Below are positions 35,253 to 44,606 of a DNA stretch of 64,000 bases, in pieces (the first letter of the stretch is position 1; the number at the start of each line of letters is the position of its first letter). Under the pieces are notes generated by a model. It made no database searches and was not told the DNA's origin. It saw only the letters and a list, made by a program, of their open reading frames with translations. Position numbers and translations under genes: made by a program. Source of the DNA: Sulfidibacter corallicola (lineage in GTDB: Bacteria; Acidobacteriota; Holophagae; Acanthopleuribacterales; Acanthopleuribacteraceae); contig NZ_CP071793.1 of the NCBI RefSeq assembly GCF_017498545.1, forward strand, positions 4,303,001-4,367,000, in the 5' to 3' direction.

Positions 35253-36773
35253 TTATGACTCTTTTCCGGAGGGCATTTTGGAAACCAGGGACATGTCGAC
35301 GCTCATGCCTTCCATCTGGAAGTGCGGGCGAATGAACATTTCCACGCTGTACCAACCGGGAGACTCCTCGATATCGCTGACGATGATCTTGGCGTCTTTG
35401 AGCGGACGACGTGCCTTGAGGTCGGGGTCGGGATTCGGCATCTTGGTGACCAGACGCTGGATCCACTCGTCGAGTTCCTTCTGGAGGTCGTCCTTTTCCT
35501 TGGCGGACCCGATGTTCTCGCGCTGAATGACCTTGAGGTAGTGCGAGAGGCGGGAGGCCAGGAACAGGTAGGGAAGGTTGGCCGCCAACTTGGCGTTGGC
35601 CGTGGCTTCCGGAGTGGTGTACTTCTTGGGTTTCTGGCTCGACTGAGCCGAGAAGAAACAGGCGTAGTCGCTGTTTTTGTAGAAGGTCAACGGCATGAAT
35701 CCGCTTTCGGCGAGTTCGAGTTCCACACGGTCGGAAATGGCGACCTCGGTGGGAATCTTCGACTTCATTTCGCCTTGATCTTCGTAGTGGAAGATCGGCA
35801 GATCCTCGACCATCCCGCCGGCCTGGGGCCCGCGGATGTTGACGCACCAGCCGTTGTTGGCGAAGCTCTGGGTCAGGCGGCTGGCGAAGGCGATCGAGGC
35901 GTTGCCCCACAGGAACTTGTCGTGGTCCTCACCGGCGACGTTCTCGTGGAATTCGAAATCGCGCATGGTGTGGTTGCCGGGGTTGTAGGGCTCGCGCAAC
36001 AGGAATTTGGGATAGGTCAGTCCGAGATAGCGGGAATCCTCGCTGTCGCGGAAGGAGCGCCACTTGGTATATTCCTGCTGTTCGAACAGCTCTTCCATGT
36101 CCTTGACCTTGTGCAGGTCGGTGGCGGAGTTGAGTCCGAACATCTTGTCGTTGGCGGCGGCGATGAAAGGTGCGTGACAGCCGGCCGCGACGTGGCTGAG
36201 GTTTTTCATCATGGCCACGTCTTTGCTGCTCTGATCGAAGAAGTAGTTACCGATGACGGAGCCGATCGGCTGACCGCCGGCCTGATCGTATTCCTGCTTG
36301 TAAATGTGGTGGAAGAGCCCCGACTGCAACAATTCGGGAGCGTCCTCGAGGTCGGAACGCAGGTCTTCCTTGGAACAGTTGAGCACCTCGACCTTGATGT
36401 TGGCACGGAAGTTCGTGCGATCGACGAGGTACTTGAGGCCGCGCCAGGCCGATTCCAGTTCCTGGAACTTTTCGTTGTGCAGGACTTCGCTGACCTGCTC
36501 GCTCAACTTTTGATCGATACCGGAAATCACCGACTCGATCATGGGCTTGTCGAGCTTGTCGAGTTTCTGTCCCTGGGCCGTCAGCTCGCTGATCAGGTGA
36601 TTCACCGCAGTGGCCAGACGCATACCCGCATCTTCGTTTTCCACCGTGGATTTTTTCGAGTGCGGCTCGCTGGGTGCGGCGAGATCGACCTTGTTCAGCA
36701 GGCTGTCGAGTACCGACAGCTCTTGCTCTACTTGCCCTCCCTGGGCTTCCGCTTGATTCTCAGGGGTCGTCAT
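35253..36773 (-). CDS. tssC: T6SS contractile sheath large subunit TssC
   Basis: Forms the contractile sheath with TssB around the Hcp tube. 506 residues: HNEKFQELESAWRGLKYLVD, VEVLNCSKEDLRSDLEDAPELLQSGLFHHIY, LPYLFLASRLSHYLKVIQRENIG and the C-terminal handle RPHFQMEGMSVDMSLVSKMP are all diagnostic. It follows tssB after 29 bases, as usual, and is the canonical copy of the three TssC-type proteins here. Confidence 0.97.
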   Translation of the reverse strand: MTTPENQAEAQGGQVEQELSVLDSLLNKVDLAAPSEPHSKKSTVENEDAGMRLATAVNHLISELTAQGQKLDKLDKPMIESVISGIDQKLSEQVSEVLHNEKFQELESAWRGLKYLVDRTNFRANIKVEVLNCSKEDLRSDLEDAPELLQSGLFHHIYKQEYDQAGGQPIGSVIGNYFFDQSSKDVAMMKNLSHVAAGCHAPFIAAANDKMFGLNSATDLHKVKDMEELFEQQEYTKWRSFRDSEDSRYLGLTYPKFLLREPYNPGNHTMRDFEFHENVAGEDHDKFLWGNASIAFASRLTQSFANNGWCVNIRGPQAGGMVEDLPIFHYEDQGEMKSKIPTEVAISDRVELELAESGFMPLTFYKNSDYACFFSAQSSQKPKKYTTPEATANAKLAANLPYLFLASRLSHYLKVIQRENIGSAKEKDDLQKELDEWIQRLVTKMPNPDPDLKARRPLKDAKIIVSDIEESPGWYSVEMFIRPHFQMEGMSVDMSLVSKMPSGKES

Positions 36774-36802
36774 ATAACATTCTCCTTAATCTTCACCCGG
36801 CT

Positions 36803-37324
36803 TCAGGCCTCGTCTTCTTTTGGTTGAAGCAAAGGCGCCAATTGATCGAGCTGGCTGCGCAGTGCATCGATCTTACTGGGATCGCCTACGATGCGATTCA
36901 ACTCCTTGCGGAACTCGGAGTTGTTGACCACACGGCCCTTGAGATCCATCAACAACTTGCGGACTTCGAGCAACATTCGGGTTTCGGGCATTTGCTGGGC
37001 GATGTTCTCGGGATTGAAATCGTCGATCGAATCGAATTTCAGATCGACCTTCATCTCGTCGCCTTCTTCACCACTGAGCTTGTTGGCCACGTTGATGTTG
37101 AGGCCCAGCTTCTGCTCTTTCATCACCGAGGCGAAGTTATTTTTATTTACGGAGATTTTCTTGCGCTCTTCGAGGGGAGTGTCGTCCTCGCGCATGGTGT
37201 AATCTCCGAGCAGCAACAGTTTCAAGGGCAGTTCGACTTCTTCTTTCGCGTCGCCCACGTACTTAACGTACTTGATGTTGACCCTAGAGGGGGGAATCTC
37301 GTCTTGGTAGCTGCCCCGAGCCAT
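36803..37324 (-). CDS. tssB: T6SS contractile sheath small subunit TssB
   Basis: Sheath subunit partnering TssC. 173 residues. PLKLLLLGDYTMRED near residue 35 and KVDLKFDSIDDFNPENIAQQMPE (about 90-112) are the TssB blocks, followed by the helix that meets TssC. AGGAGG lies 6-7 bases before the ATG. First gene of the minus arm, facing the divergent tssJ arm across about 560 bases. Confidence 0.97.
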   Translation of the reverse strand: MARGSYQDEIPPSRVNIKYVKYVGDAKEEVELPLKLLLLGDYTMREDDTPLEERKKISVNKNNFASVMKEQKLGLNINVANKLSGEEGDEMKVDLKFDSIDDFNPENIAQQMPETRMLLEVRKLLMDLKGRVVNNSEFRKELNRIVGDPSKIDALRSQLDQLAPLLQPKEDEA

Positions 37325-37518
37325 AGGCGCCTCCTCGTGCTGATTCTTGATAATAAGACTAGTTGTCGTTTACGAAAGCTTTCCCAGACTAGCAAACCAG
37401 GGCGAAAAAAAACAAGGTATTTTTGAAGTCTGTCAAACGTGTAGAGGCGACCTCCGGAGTATCCTTTGCAACCCGTCTCAGGTCCCGGAAATTTGCACCC
37501 CGGCCGGACCTCATCGCC

Positions 37519-37548
37519 TTGACAGGCCGACGCTAAATTACATACCAT
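37519..37548 (+). promoter_or_regulatory. Possible sigma-70 promoter in the T6SS divergent region
   Basis: TTGACA (37519-37524), then TACCAT (37543-37548) 18 bases on, about 335 bases before tssJ on the plus strand. The -35 is perfect, the -10 four of six. The 560-base region 37325-37884 holds no gene that I can support. The minus strand has only a weak TATTAT for tssB. Confidence 0.4.
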
Positions 37549-37884
37549 TACGGGGTCTCCAACTTGTGTTTTGCCAGCTCGTGAAAAAAAAGCTTGATCC
37601 GATCAAACCTTTTTTATTTGATACACCACACATACCTTACGATTTGTCATCCAGTCACTTGGGTTTCGAATCGGCGGTGCCTGACTCGCCGAAGGAGGGC
37701 CTGACCGTCCCCGGCAGTGCGCCAGTCCGGTTGGTGAGCCAGGAAAGGAATGTCTGAAACCAGCGACTCTCGACGAATGATTGCGACTAGGTTTTCCAAA
37801 CCGACTTCAGATACGACTTAAATTGGGAGTGCCGGGCCAACGCCCCGTGCTCCAGATCCAAGGTTGTGACAACGGAGCGTACCC

Positions 37885-38340
37885 ATGCGTTATCTCTTGA
37901 TTTGTATTCTAGCCCTGGGAATGGTCGCCTGCTTCGGCCCCCGACCATTTTCCAATGTTCATTTTCTCAGCTTGCCCGAAACCAACCAAGGCCGCGCCCT
38001 GCCGGTCCACGTCATCCCGGTGGACGAATCGTTGCGCGTCAAACTGGAGCGAATGACGGCCGAGGATTGGTTCATCAGCGACGACGTGAACACCTTGACC
38101 GGCATTCAAAAGCGCGTCCTGCGCGGTGCCCAGAACGAGGTGGTCCAAGCCGAACGCCGTAACGATCGCAACGACTTCATGGTGATCGTGGATTTCGCGG
38201 ACGTGGAAGGTGCCGACCAGCAGAAGCTCGTGTTGGGTGACAAACACTACCGTGCCAAGGATATCTACGTGCTGGTGGAGCGCGACCGCATTCGGGTCGT
38301 GTCCAAGTCGGTCTACGACGATTATCTGAGAAGCCGCTAA
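37885..38340 (+). CDS. tssJ: T6SS outer-membrane lipoprotein TssJ-like
   Basis: Small lipoprotein expected to anchor the TssL-TssM complex to the outer membrane. 151 residues with signal MRYLLICILALGMVAC, where Cys16 is the lipidation site; the -3 residue Met is less usual. The mature part is short and beta-rich (LPVHVIPVDESL, FMVIVDFADVEG, IYVLVERDRIRVVS). Sequence similarity to TssJ is faint, and the call rests on the lipobox, size and position just before tssK. Confidence 0.72.
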   Translation: MRYLLICILALGMVACFGPRPFSNVHFLSLPETNQGRALPVHVIPVDESLRVKLERMTAEDWFISDDVNTLTGIQKRVLRGAQNEVVQAERRNDRNDFMVIVDFADVEGADQQKLVLGDKHYRAKDIYVLVERDRIRVVSKSVYDDYLRSR

Positions 38341-38393
38341 CTCCGCCGCCTGAAATCATATGAATCCGCTCGCGCGGTGATAGGGGGTATGTC

Positions 38394-39734
38394 TTGTCAG
38401 CCCGCGATATCAATTGGAGTGAGGGGCTGTTCGTCCAGCCGCACCACTTTCAGCAGGCTTTTCTCGACCTCGAACAACGCCAGAATCACGTCATCACCGA
38501 TTACAACCCCCATTTCTACGGGGTTTCCCAACTGGTGATCTCTGAAAGCGATTGCGAGAACTACAATCTGCACATCGAGGAAATCGCGTGCCGCTTCCCG
38601 GACGGGGCGCGCATCACCTTTCCCGGCAACTCGGTGATCGAGAACCGTCAGTTCAAGGAACGGCTGGACACCAACCAGGGCCGGATCGAGGTGTTCCTGG
38701 GTTTGCCCAAACTCAACACCCAAGAACCCAATGTCCTGCGTTACGACGGCCGTCCCCTCGGCGGCGTCAAGTACCGCTACATTTCCAAGATCGAGGAAGT
38801 CCAGGACCTGGTCACGGGCAAGAACGCCCAGGAAGTGGAGATCAAGCTCTTCAATCCCAAGATCCTGTTTTCCGGTGAGTCCACCTTCGGATACGACGTC
38901 ATCAAGATCGCCGAAATCGAACGGTCGGGTCAGTACAACAGCGTGCCCGAGCTGGACAAGAAGTACGTGCCGCCCTGCTATTCGGTCAAGGCCTCGTCCT
39001 ACCTGCAGCACGTCATGCGCGAAGCCGGCAACCGCCTGATCGCCAAGAACCGCACCCTGCGCGAGTATTGGAAGAACAAGGACACCGCAACCCTGATGAA
39101 GGCCCGCGACGCACTCAAGGTCCAGTCGCTGGCGGTGGCCACCAACTCGTTCATGCAGCTTTCCAGCGGTGCGGTGGTTCACCCGTTCCTGCTCTATATC
39201 AAGATAGCCGAGACCATCGGGATGCTGTCCATCTACTGCGAGGACGACCGCTTCATCGAAGTACCGGTCTACGACCACAACAACCTCGCCGCCTGTTTCG
39301 AGAAGGCCCACGCCAACCTCATCAAGCTGCTCTCCCTGCTGGAAGAGATGAGCTACGAGGCCCGCGTCTTCGAGATCGGCGCCGACGCGCTCAATGTGGA
39401 ATTCGACGCACGCTGGTTCGACGAAAAATACGACCACTACATATGTTTCGAGGCAAAGCTCGAGGAAAACGAGGTGGTTCGCCATCTCGGCGGCCTCAAG
39501 ATCGCCCCCGAAAACATCATTCCCATTCTCAACCAGCGCCGCATGCGCGGGATCGACCTGGAGGGCCCCGTTCGCCACCTCAGTCACATCCCCACCTCGC
39601 CGCACCATCACTATTTCAAGATTCCCGTGGGCCATGCCCTGTTCCGCAAGCTCCAGGACCACCCCGTGCTTTCCATTTGGGGCAGCACCCAGTTCGCGGA
39701 TCTGGTCACCCTATACGTTCTCGAGAAGAAATGA
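38394..39734 (+). CDS. tssK: T6SS baseplate protein TssK
   Basis: Trimeric adaptor linking the baseplate to the TssLM membrane complex. 446 residues, opening with the diagnostic INWSEGLFVQPHHFQQ, then the DPxL-like middle and a closing LPVGHALF-like IPVGHALFRKLQDHPVLSIWG. It starts with TTG at 38394, 6 bases after GGGGG; the ATG at 38390 is in another frame. Confidence 0.96.
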   Translation: MSARDINWSEGLFVQPHHFQQAFLDLEQRQNHVITDYNPHFYGVSQLVISESDCENYNLHIEEIACRFPDGARITFPGNSVIENRQFKERLDTNQGRIEVFLGLPKLNTQEPNVLRYDGRPLGGVKYRYISKIEEVQDLVTGKNAQEVEIKLFNPKILFSGESTFGYDVIKIAEIERSGQYNSVPELDKKYVPPCYSVKASSYLQHVMREAGNRLIAKNRTLREYWKNKDTATLMKARDALKVQSLAVATNSFMQLSSGAVVHPFLLYIKIAETIGMLSIYCEDDRFIEVPVYDHNNLAACFEKAHANLIKLLSLLEEMSYEARVFEIGADALNVEFDARWFDEKYDHYICFEAKLEENEVVRHLGGLKIAPENIIPILNQRRMRGIDLEGPVRHLSHIPTSPHHHYFKIPVGHALFRKLQDHPVLSIWGSTQFADLVTLYVLEKK

Positions 39735-39880
39735 CATCGTCCACCACCGCCCGCGAGCACGGCGCCCGACGCCTTGCCCGCGGGCCACGGCCGTTTCATC
39801 TCGTCCGAATCCCAGCAACCCTCGGGCAAGCGCCCCCAGCTCTCTGGTGAATGCCATACCCCCCAATAGGTGTAAGTCCC

Positions 39881-40585
39881 ATGGAACTTCGCGATGTCAC
39901 CCGTGACCTCTTTCTTTTCGCCGCCACCTTTCGCGAGCGATTGAATCAGGGGAGCCTGCCGCCGGTCCAAACGCTTTATCACGAAGCCAAGGTCCTTTTC
40001 GACCGGATGGACCAGGTGGTCGTTTCCAATCCCGCCCTGAGCGCCCGCTACGGAAAAATCAAATACGGACTGGTCGCCCTGATCGACGAAATCATCGTCA
40101 GCTCCACCTGGAGCGAAGGCCCCAACTGGCCGGTCCTGGAACTCGAATTTTATGCGACCAATATCGCCGGCAACCATTGTTACGAGCTGATCAAGTCTCT
40201 GACGCCGGCCGACGTGGATTTGATCGAGGCCTGGTTCTACATCCTCGCTCTCGGTTTCCGCGGCGAACTGGCCTTCGAGGAAGCGCGCTGGGAGGAAACC
40301 CTGCTGCGCCTGTACCGCCAGTTGCCGCAGCGCATCGACCAGAACGACATCAAGCTTTCGCCGGAGGCCTACCACGTGGTGGCCCGCAAGGCCCGGCGCC
40401 TGGATCCGCTGTTTTCGCTCTGGCGTTCGGTGATCCTTTTCTTCGCGTTTCTCGTCATGCTGATCGTGTTCTACCAGGTCGTCTGGGTGAGCATGGTCGA
40501 CGACGTCAAAGAAAAATCCGATGAAGTCATGCTGCAAATCCGCGACAAGAAATTGCTTGAAGAGCTCAAGGAAATCAAACAATGA
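39881..40585 (+). CDS. tssL: T6SS inner-membrane protein TssL (DotU/IcmH family)
   Basis: Cytoplasmic helical domain plus one C-terminal membrane anchor (about residues 178-200, VILFFAFLVMLIVFYQVVWVSMV); it binds TssM and TssK. I use ATG 39881 (234 aa), where the family N-terminus VTRDLFLFAATFRE follows directly. An in-frame ATG at 39851 would add 10 residues, and neither has a strong ribosome site. KIKYGLVALIDEIIVSSTW matches the DotU core. Its stop overlaps the ATG of tssM. No peptidoglycan-binding extension. Confidence 0.93.
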   Translation: MELRDVTRDLFLFAATFRERLNQGSLPPVQTLYHEAKVLFDRMDQVVVSNPALSARYGKIKYGLVALIDEIIVSSTWSEGPNWPVLELEFYATNIAGNHCYELIKSLTPADVDLIEAWFYILALGFRGELAFEEARWEETLLRLYRQLPQRIDQNDIKLSPEAYHVVARKARRLDPLFSLWRSVILFFAFLVMLIVFYQVVWVSMVDDVKEKSDEVMLQIRDKKLLEELKEIKQ

Positions 40586-43500
40586 CCAAGTTGTTCGACC
40601 TCATTCGCCTCATCCCCGGAAGCGCCAAAATCGTGACGGTGGTCCTGATCATCTTCGGCTCACTGTTCGTGGTCTACCAGCGCTGGGGCAGAAACGCGGC
40701 CCTCACGCTGGCCATCGGCGTCGCCGTCGTGTTTCTCATCATTTTCATCTACAACAAGGTCGTCAAATATCGCGAATCGCGCAAAGGCGCCGCATTCGGC
40801 AAGGCACTCGAGGAATCGGCCGGCCCGTCCAAGGAAGAAGTCAAGGTCGCCGTCGGTGAATTGGGCGAAAAGTGGTCCGAGGCCATGGACAACCTGCGCG
40901 ACACCAAGATCGACCTCTACCAGCTCCCCTGGTACCTGTTGATCGGGGAACCGCAGTCGGGCAAGTCGACCACGCTCAAGTTTTCCGGGCTCAAGTTCCC
41001 GATCGGGGTCGAATCGATCTCGGGCGGCGGCGGTACCCGTAACTGCGACTGGTGGTTCACCGAGCAGGGCGTCATCCTCGATACCGCCGGACGCTTCACG
41101 TTCCAGGAAGGCACGGCCACCGACTCGGCCGAATGGGAATACTTCCTGGGTCTTCTGGCCAAATACCGGCCCTACTGTCCGATCAACGGCGTCATCCTGG
41201 TCATCCCTGTGGATGCGCTGCTCAACGATCCCGACAGCACCCTGGAAACCAAGGCGCGCAACATCAGCGACAAGCTCGCCAACATCCAGCGCATGCTGGC
41301 CATCCAGTTCCCGGTCTACGTCCTGATCACCAAGTGCGACCAGATCTTCGGCTTCACCCAGTTCTTCAACAAACTGAACGCCGACCAGCAGCGCGAAATG
41401 TTCGGTTGGTCCAACCAGGAGCAGAGCACCGGCTTCAGCCTGGAAACTTTCGAGCACAGCTTCAACCAGATCGCGACCCGCATCGACCAGATCCGCAACA
41501 GCCATTTCTCGCAACCGCACCTGCACGACGACGTGGACAAGACCTTCATTTTCCCCGAGGAATTCCGCACCATTCGCGAACCGCTCAAGCGCTACATGCA
41601 CATCATCTTCGAGGGTTCGGTCTACAAGGATCCCCTGTACTTCCGCGGTTACTACATCACCTCGGGCATGCAGGAAGGTCAACCGATCATCAAGGCCTGT
41701 CAGGCCATGTTCCAGGGCGGCGCCATGCCGGAGAACCTGGAAAAGATCTTCACTCGCTCGCGCGCCTTCTTCATTCGCGATTTCTACTCGGAAAAGGTCT
41801 TCCCCGAAGAGGGCCTGGTCCAGCGCGCCGCCGACCTGATGCGCAAGGACAAGATGAAGCGCCGCTTCATCTACGCGGTCAACCTGGGAATCCTGCTGCT
41901 GGGCGCGCTGTTCGTCTTCTTCATGTGGCGCAGCCTCTCGAAACGGCTGGACCCGCCCAAACAGGCGATCGACCAGACGATGCACACCCTGGCCCAGGTC
42001 GAGGGTTCCTTCTTCCGCGATGCCGCGGCCAGGCGCAGTATCTACCTGGCGTTGAGCGATCTCAAACTCGTGGTCAACAGCACCCGCGACAGCGGATTCC
42101 TGCTCTTTTTCAAAACGCGCCAGAACGCCCTGACCGAACACCTGCAGGACACCTTCGCCTACCTGTTCCTCGACCGCATCATGCTCGAAATGTTCGACCA
42201 GGTGGACGCCCAGTTACGCGAGTTCCAGGTGGCCAACGCCGACCAGACGGTCAGCAGCGACAAGGAACTCGAGCTGTTGACCAACGCCCTGAAAGAGCTC
42301 AAGCGCTGGCAGTTCGCCCAGGCCAAGGGCGAGCTGGACGATTTGAGGGATCCCACCATCACGCCCTTCCTCGACCTGGTGGTCGATCCCGCATGGGATC
42401 GAGAGGACGAGGAGCTGGCCGCGCTGTTGGGCGAATCCACCCTGAAAAAAACCCTCGAACGATGGTTCGTGGAGGTCAACAGCCGCAGCTCCGACAAGTT
42501 GAGCACCTTCTTCAAGCGCTACATGGTGAATCGCACCTCGGGGATCTACAAGGGTCTCGACGAAAAGGTCGAGGTCTTCTACGCCACCCAACACGAGCTG
42601 GATCTCTACCGCAAGAAGGCCGGCCTGATGGAAGACCTGGACAACACCTACGCGGCGATTCAGCGACCCAATCTCGATCGGCTGGAATACCACCAGAAGC
42701 TGGTGGAACTGAACGCCTTCTTCAGTGACGCCAATCTGGAGATCATCGCCAATCCCAACGACCGCTACCTCTCCTACCAGGAAATCCGGCTTCGCATCGC
42801 CCAATCGATGGGCGAAGAATACGTGGATGTGCTTCCCAAGCCGGAAGAGGAAGCCACCGATGAAAATGGCGAACGTTCGTTGATCGGCGAAGCGGGCGAC
42901 CTCTTCGAAGGGGCCGCCAAATCGCTGAAGGCACTCGAGGAGCGGCGCGCCGTCCTGCCCGCCGCGAGCCAATTCGTCAAAAAAATGAGGTTCCAAAAGC
43001 TCGACCAGCTTCCCGATCCGCGCAAGGAATACCCGCCCGGACCCAACGGCAACCTGGTCTATCCCGACCTGAACGTCAACTTCCACAAGAACATCGTGGC
43101 GCGGTACATGGCCAAGTTCGGCGAGACCAACGTCCCCTACGACGGCATCGCCAGCTCCCAAAAGGACCTGAACGGCAAGCTCGACAACCTGTTCAACGAA
43201 GCGGCCACCCGCATCGACCTGCTGCGCGACCTGTTCACCTCCGACGTCTACGAATTCATCGACATGTACAAGGACGATCCCCGCGCCCAGGAACGCTACG
43301 AGGAGGCGATCAAACGCTATTACGACGCCACCTCCCAGCGGGAGCTGCGCCAGTTAGAAAACACCCTCAACGCGGTGCTCAAAACGGTACCGACCGAAGT
43401 TCCGGCCGCACCCAACCGGTGGCGCTCGATCGTCAGCACCTTCGATCAGATCACGGAAAAAGGCCAAAACTTCCAACAATTCGTGAAACTGCCCGACGAC

Positions 43501-44601
43501 GTGCTGCTGCGGGAGTTCAATGGCCGTCCCAAGCGTAACATCCTGCGCATCTACGGCGCCGAAAGCGGCCCGCTCAAGGCCACCGAGGGCTACTCGAGCC
43601 GCATCACGGAAGCGCTCAAGACCTTCAGCAACGCCCTGGCCTCGCTCGACACTATCAAGGACGCCGAGCTGAAGCGCAACGAATCCTTCTACCTGAGTGC
43701 GCGTTTCGAACAGTACGCCGACCTGCAGATCAAGAACAACGTGATCAAGGCCTACGGCGACAAACGAAGCGTTCCGGTCTACCTGGAGCCGCATTTGGAC
43801 GCCCTCGACCAGTGGTCGACCAACGCCATCGACGCCTTCTTCTTCCGCGTGCGCAGTTCGGATCCCTGCCCCCAATGCGGCGCGAACAAGCGCAAGCTGA
43901 CCAAGGCCGTGCGCGATGCCGGCGTCGGCTTCCCCATGCGCTTCAACTCGCAGGTCAAGGTCACGCCCAAGACCGGCGAAGGCGCGATCATCTCGCCCAG
44001 CATCACGCCGCGTGAACGTCTCGACGAGCTGTTCGACACCCTGGCCCTCTACAAACCCGATAACCGCACGCCCGCCCTGGAGAACTACATCAAGAAACAG
44101 GGCCTGGAGAATTTCCTCGAAGACGCCTTCGCCTGGGAGGAGGCCGTTCGTTCGATGATCTCCGAAGGTCTCGAGATTTCCTATAAGATGGAAGACAAAC
44201 CCGGCTTCGTGAATCAGGGCCGGACCAAGAACATCACCGCCGACTTCACCCTGGTGGAGATGAGCGGTGCCTTCATCGGCCGAAATCTCAGCCTCAACTC
44301 ACCTTCATTCACCAAACTGGACAAGAACGACTCCGCGGAGGACGACAAACTGATCTTCCGCCTGTTCAACGATACGCCCGGCAACCGTGCCGAATCCCTG
44401 GTCACCGTCGAAGGCGGGTACCTCGGGATCTTTGCCTTCGCGCTGGACGGTAGTAGTGCCAACGACACGCGTGATCGGTTCACGCGAGAAATCACCTTGC
44501 CGTTGAATACCGGCAACACCGAGGTGAAGGGTCTGTTCCACTTCAAGACCTCGAGATCCATCCCGGCACCTCCCGACTGGAGCCGGATCCTGACGAGGTA
44601 A
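40582..44601 (+). CDS. tssM: T6SS inner-membrane protein TssM (IcmF family)
   Basis: Large membrane protein that spans the periplasm to TssJ. 1339 residues: two N-terminal helices (about 12-32 and 36-58), a cytoplasmic NTPase-like domain with Walker A GEPQSGKS at 122-129 and DTAGRF, a third membrane segment near 427-450, then an IcmF-related periplasmic region and the C-terminal IcmF-C domain. An extra CPQC pair (Cys1096, Cys1099) lies in the periplasmic part, where a disulfide or metal site is possible. ATG overlaps the tssL stop. Confidence 0.96.
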   Translation: MTKLFDLIRLIPGSAKIVTVVLIIFGSLFVVYQRWGRNAALTLAIGVAVVFLIIFIYNKVVKYRESRKGAAFGKALEESAGPSKEEVKVAVGELGEKWSEAMDNLRDTKIDLYQLPWYLLIGEPQSGKSTTLKFSGLKFPIGVESISGGGGTRNCDWWFTEQGVILDTAGRFTFQEGTATDSAEWEYFLGLLAKYRPYCPINGVILVIPVDALLNDPDSTLETKARNISDKLANIQRMLAIQFPVYVLITKCDQIFGFTQFFNKLNADQQREMFGWSNQEQSTGFSLETFEHSFNQIATRIDQIRNSHFSQPHLHDDVDKTFIFPEEFRTIREPLKRYMHIIFEGSVYKDPLYFRGYYITSGMQEGQPIIKACQAMFQGGAMPENLEKIFTRSRAFFIRDFYSEKVFPEEGLVQRAADLMRKDKMKRRFIYAVNLGILLLGALFVFFMWRSLSKRLDPPKQAIDQTMHTLAQVEGSFFRDAAARRSIYLALSDLKLVVNSTRDSGFLLFFKTRQNALTEHLQDTFAYLFLDRIMLEMFDQVDAQLREFQVANADQTVSSDKELELLTNALKELKRWQFAQAKGELDDLRDPTITPFLDLVVDPAWDREDEELAALLGESTLKKTLERWFVEVNSRSSDKLSTFFKRYMVNRTSGIYKGLDEKVEVFYATQHELDLYRKKAGLMEDLDNTYAAIQRPNLDRLEYHQKLVELNAFFSDANLEIIANPNDRYLSYQEIRLRIAQSMGEEYVDVLPKPEEEATDENGERSLIGEAGDLFEGAAKSLKALEERRAVLPAASQFVKKMRFQKLDQLPDPRKEYPPGPNGNLVYPDLNVNFHKNIVARYMAKFGETNVPYDGIASSQKDLNGKLDNLFNEAATRIDLLRDLFTSDVYEFIDMYKDDPRAQERYEEAIKRYYDATSQRELRQLENTLNAVLKTVPTEVPAAPNRWRSIVSTFDQITEKGQNFQQFVKLPDDVLLREFNGRPKRNILRIYGAESGPLKATEGYSSRITEALKTFSNALASLDTIKDAELKRNESFYLSARFEQYADLQIKNNVIKAYGDKRSVPVYLEPHLDALDQWSTNAIDAFFFRVRSSDPCPQCGANKRKLTKAVRDAGVGFPMRFNSQVKVTPKTGEGAIISPSITPRERLDELFDTLALYKPDNRTPALENYIKKQGLENFLEDAFAWEEAVRSMISEGLEISYKMEDKPGFVNQGRTKNITADFTLVEMSGAFIGRNLSLNSPSFTKLDKNDSAEDDKLIFRLFNDTPGNRAESLVTVEGGYLGIFAFALDGSSANDTRDRFTREITLPLNTGNTEVKGLFHFKTSRSIPAPPDWSRILTR

Positions 44602-44606
44602 TCATC

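Noticed and set aside
37325..37884. Sigma-54 (-24/-12) promoter in the T6SS divergent region
   Set aside because: I looked for TGGC-N8-TTGC-type sites on both strands and found no acceptable match.
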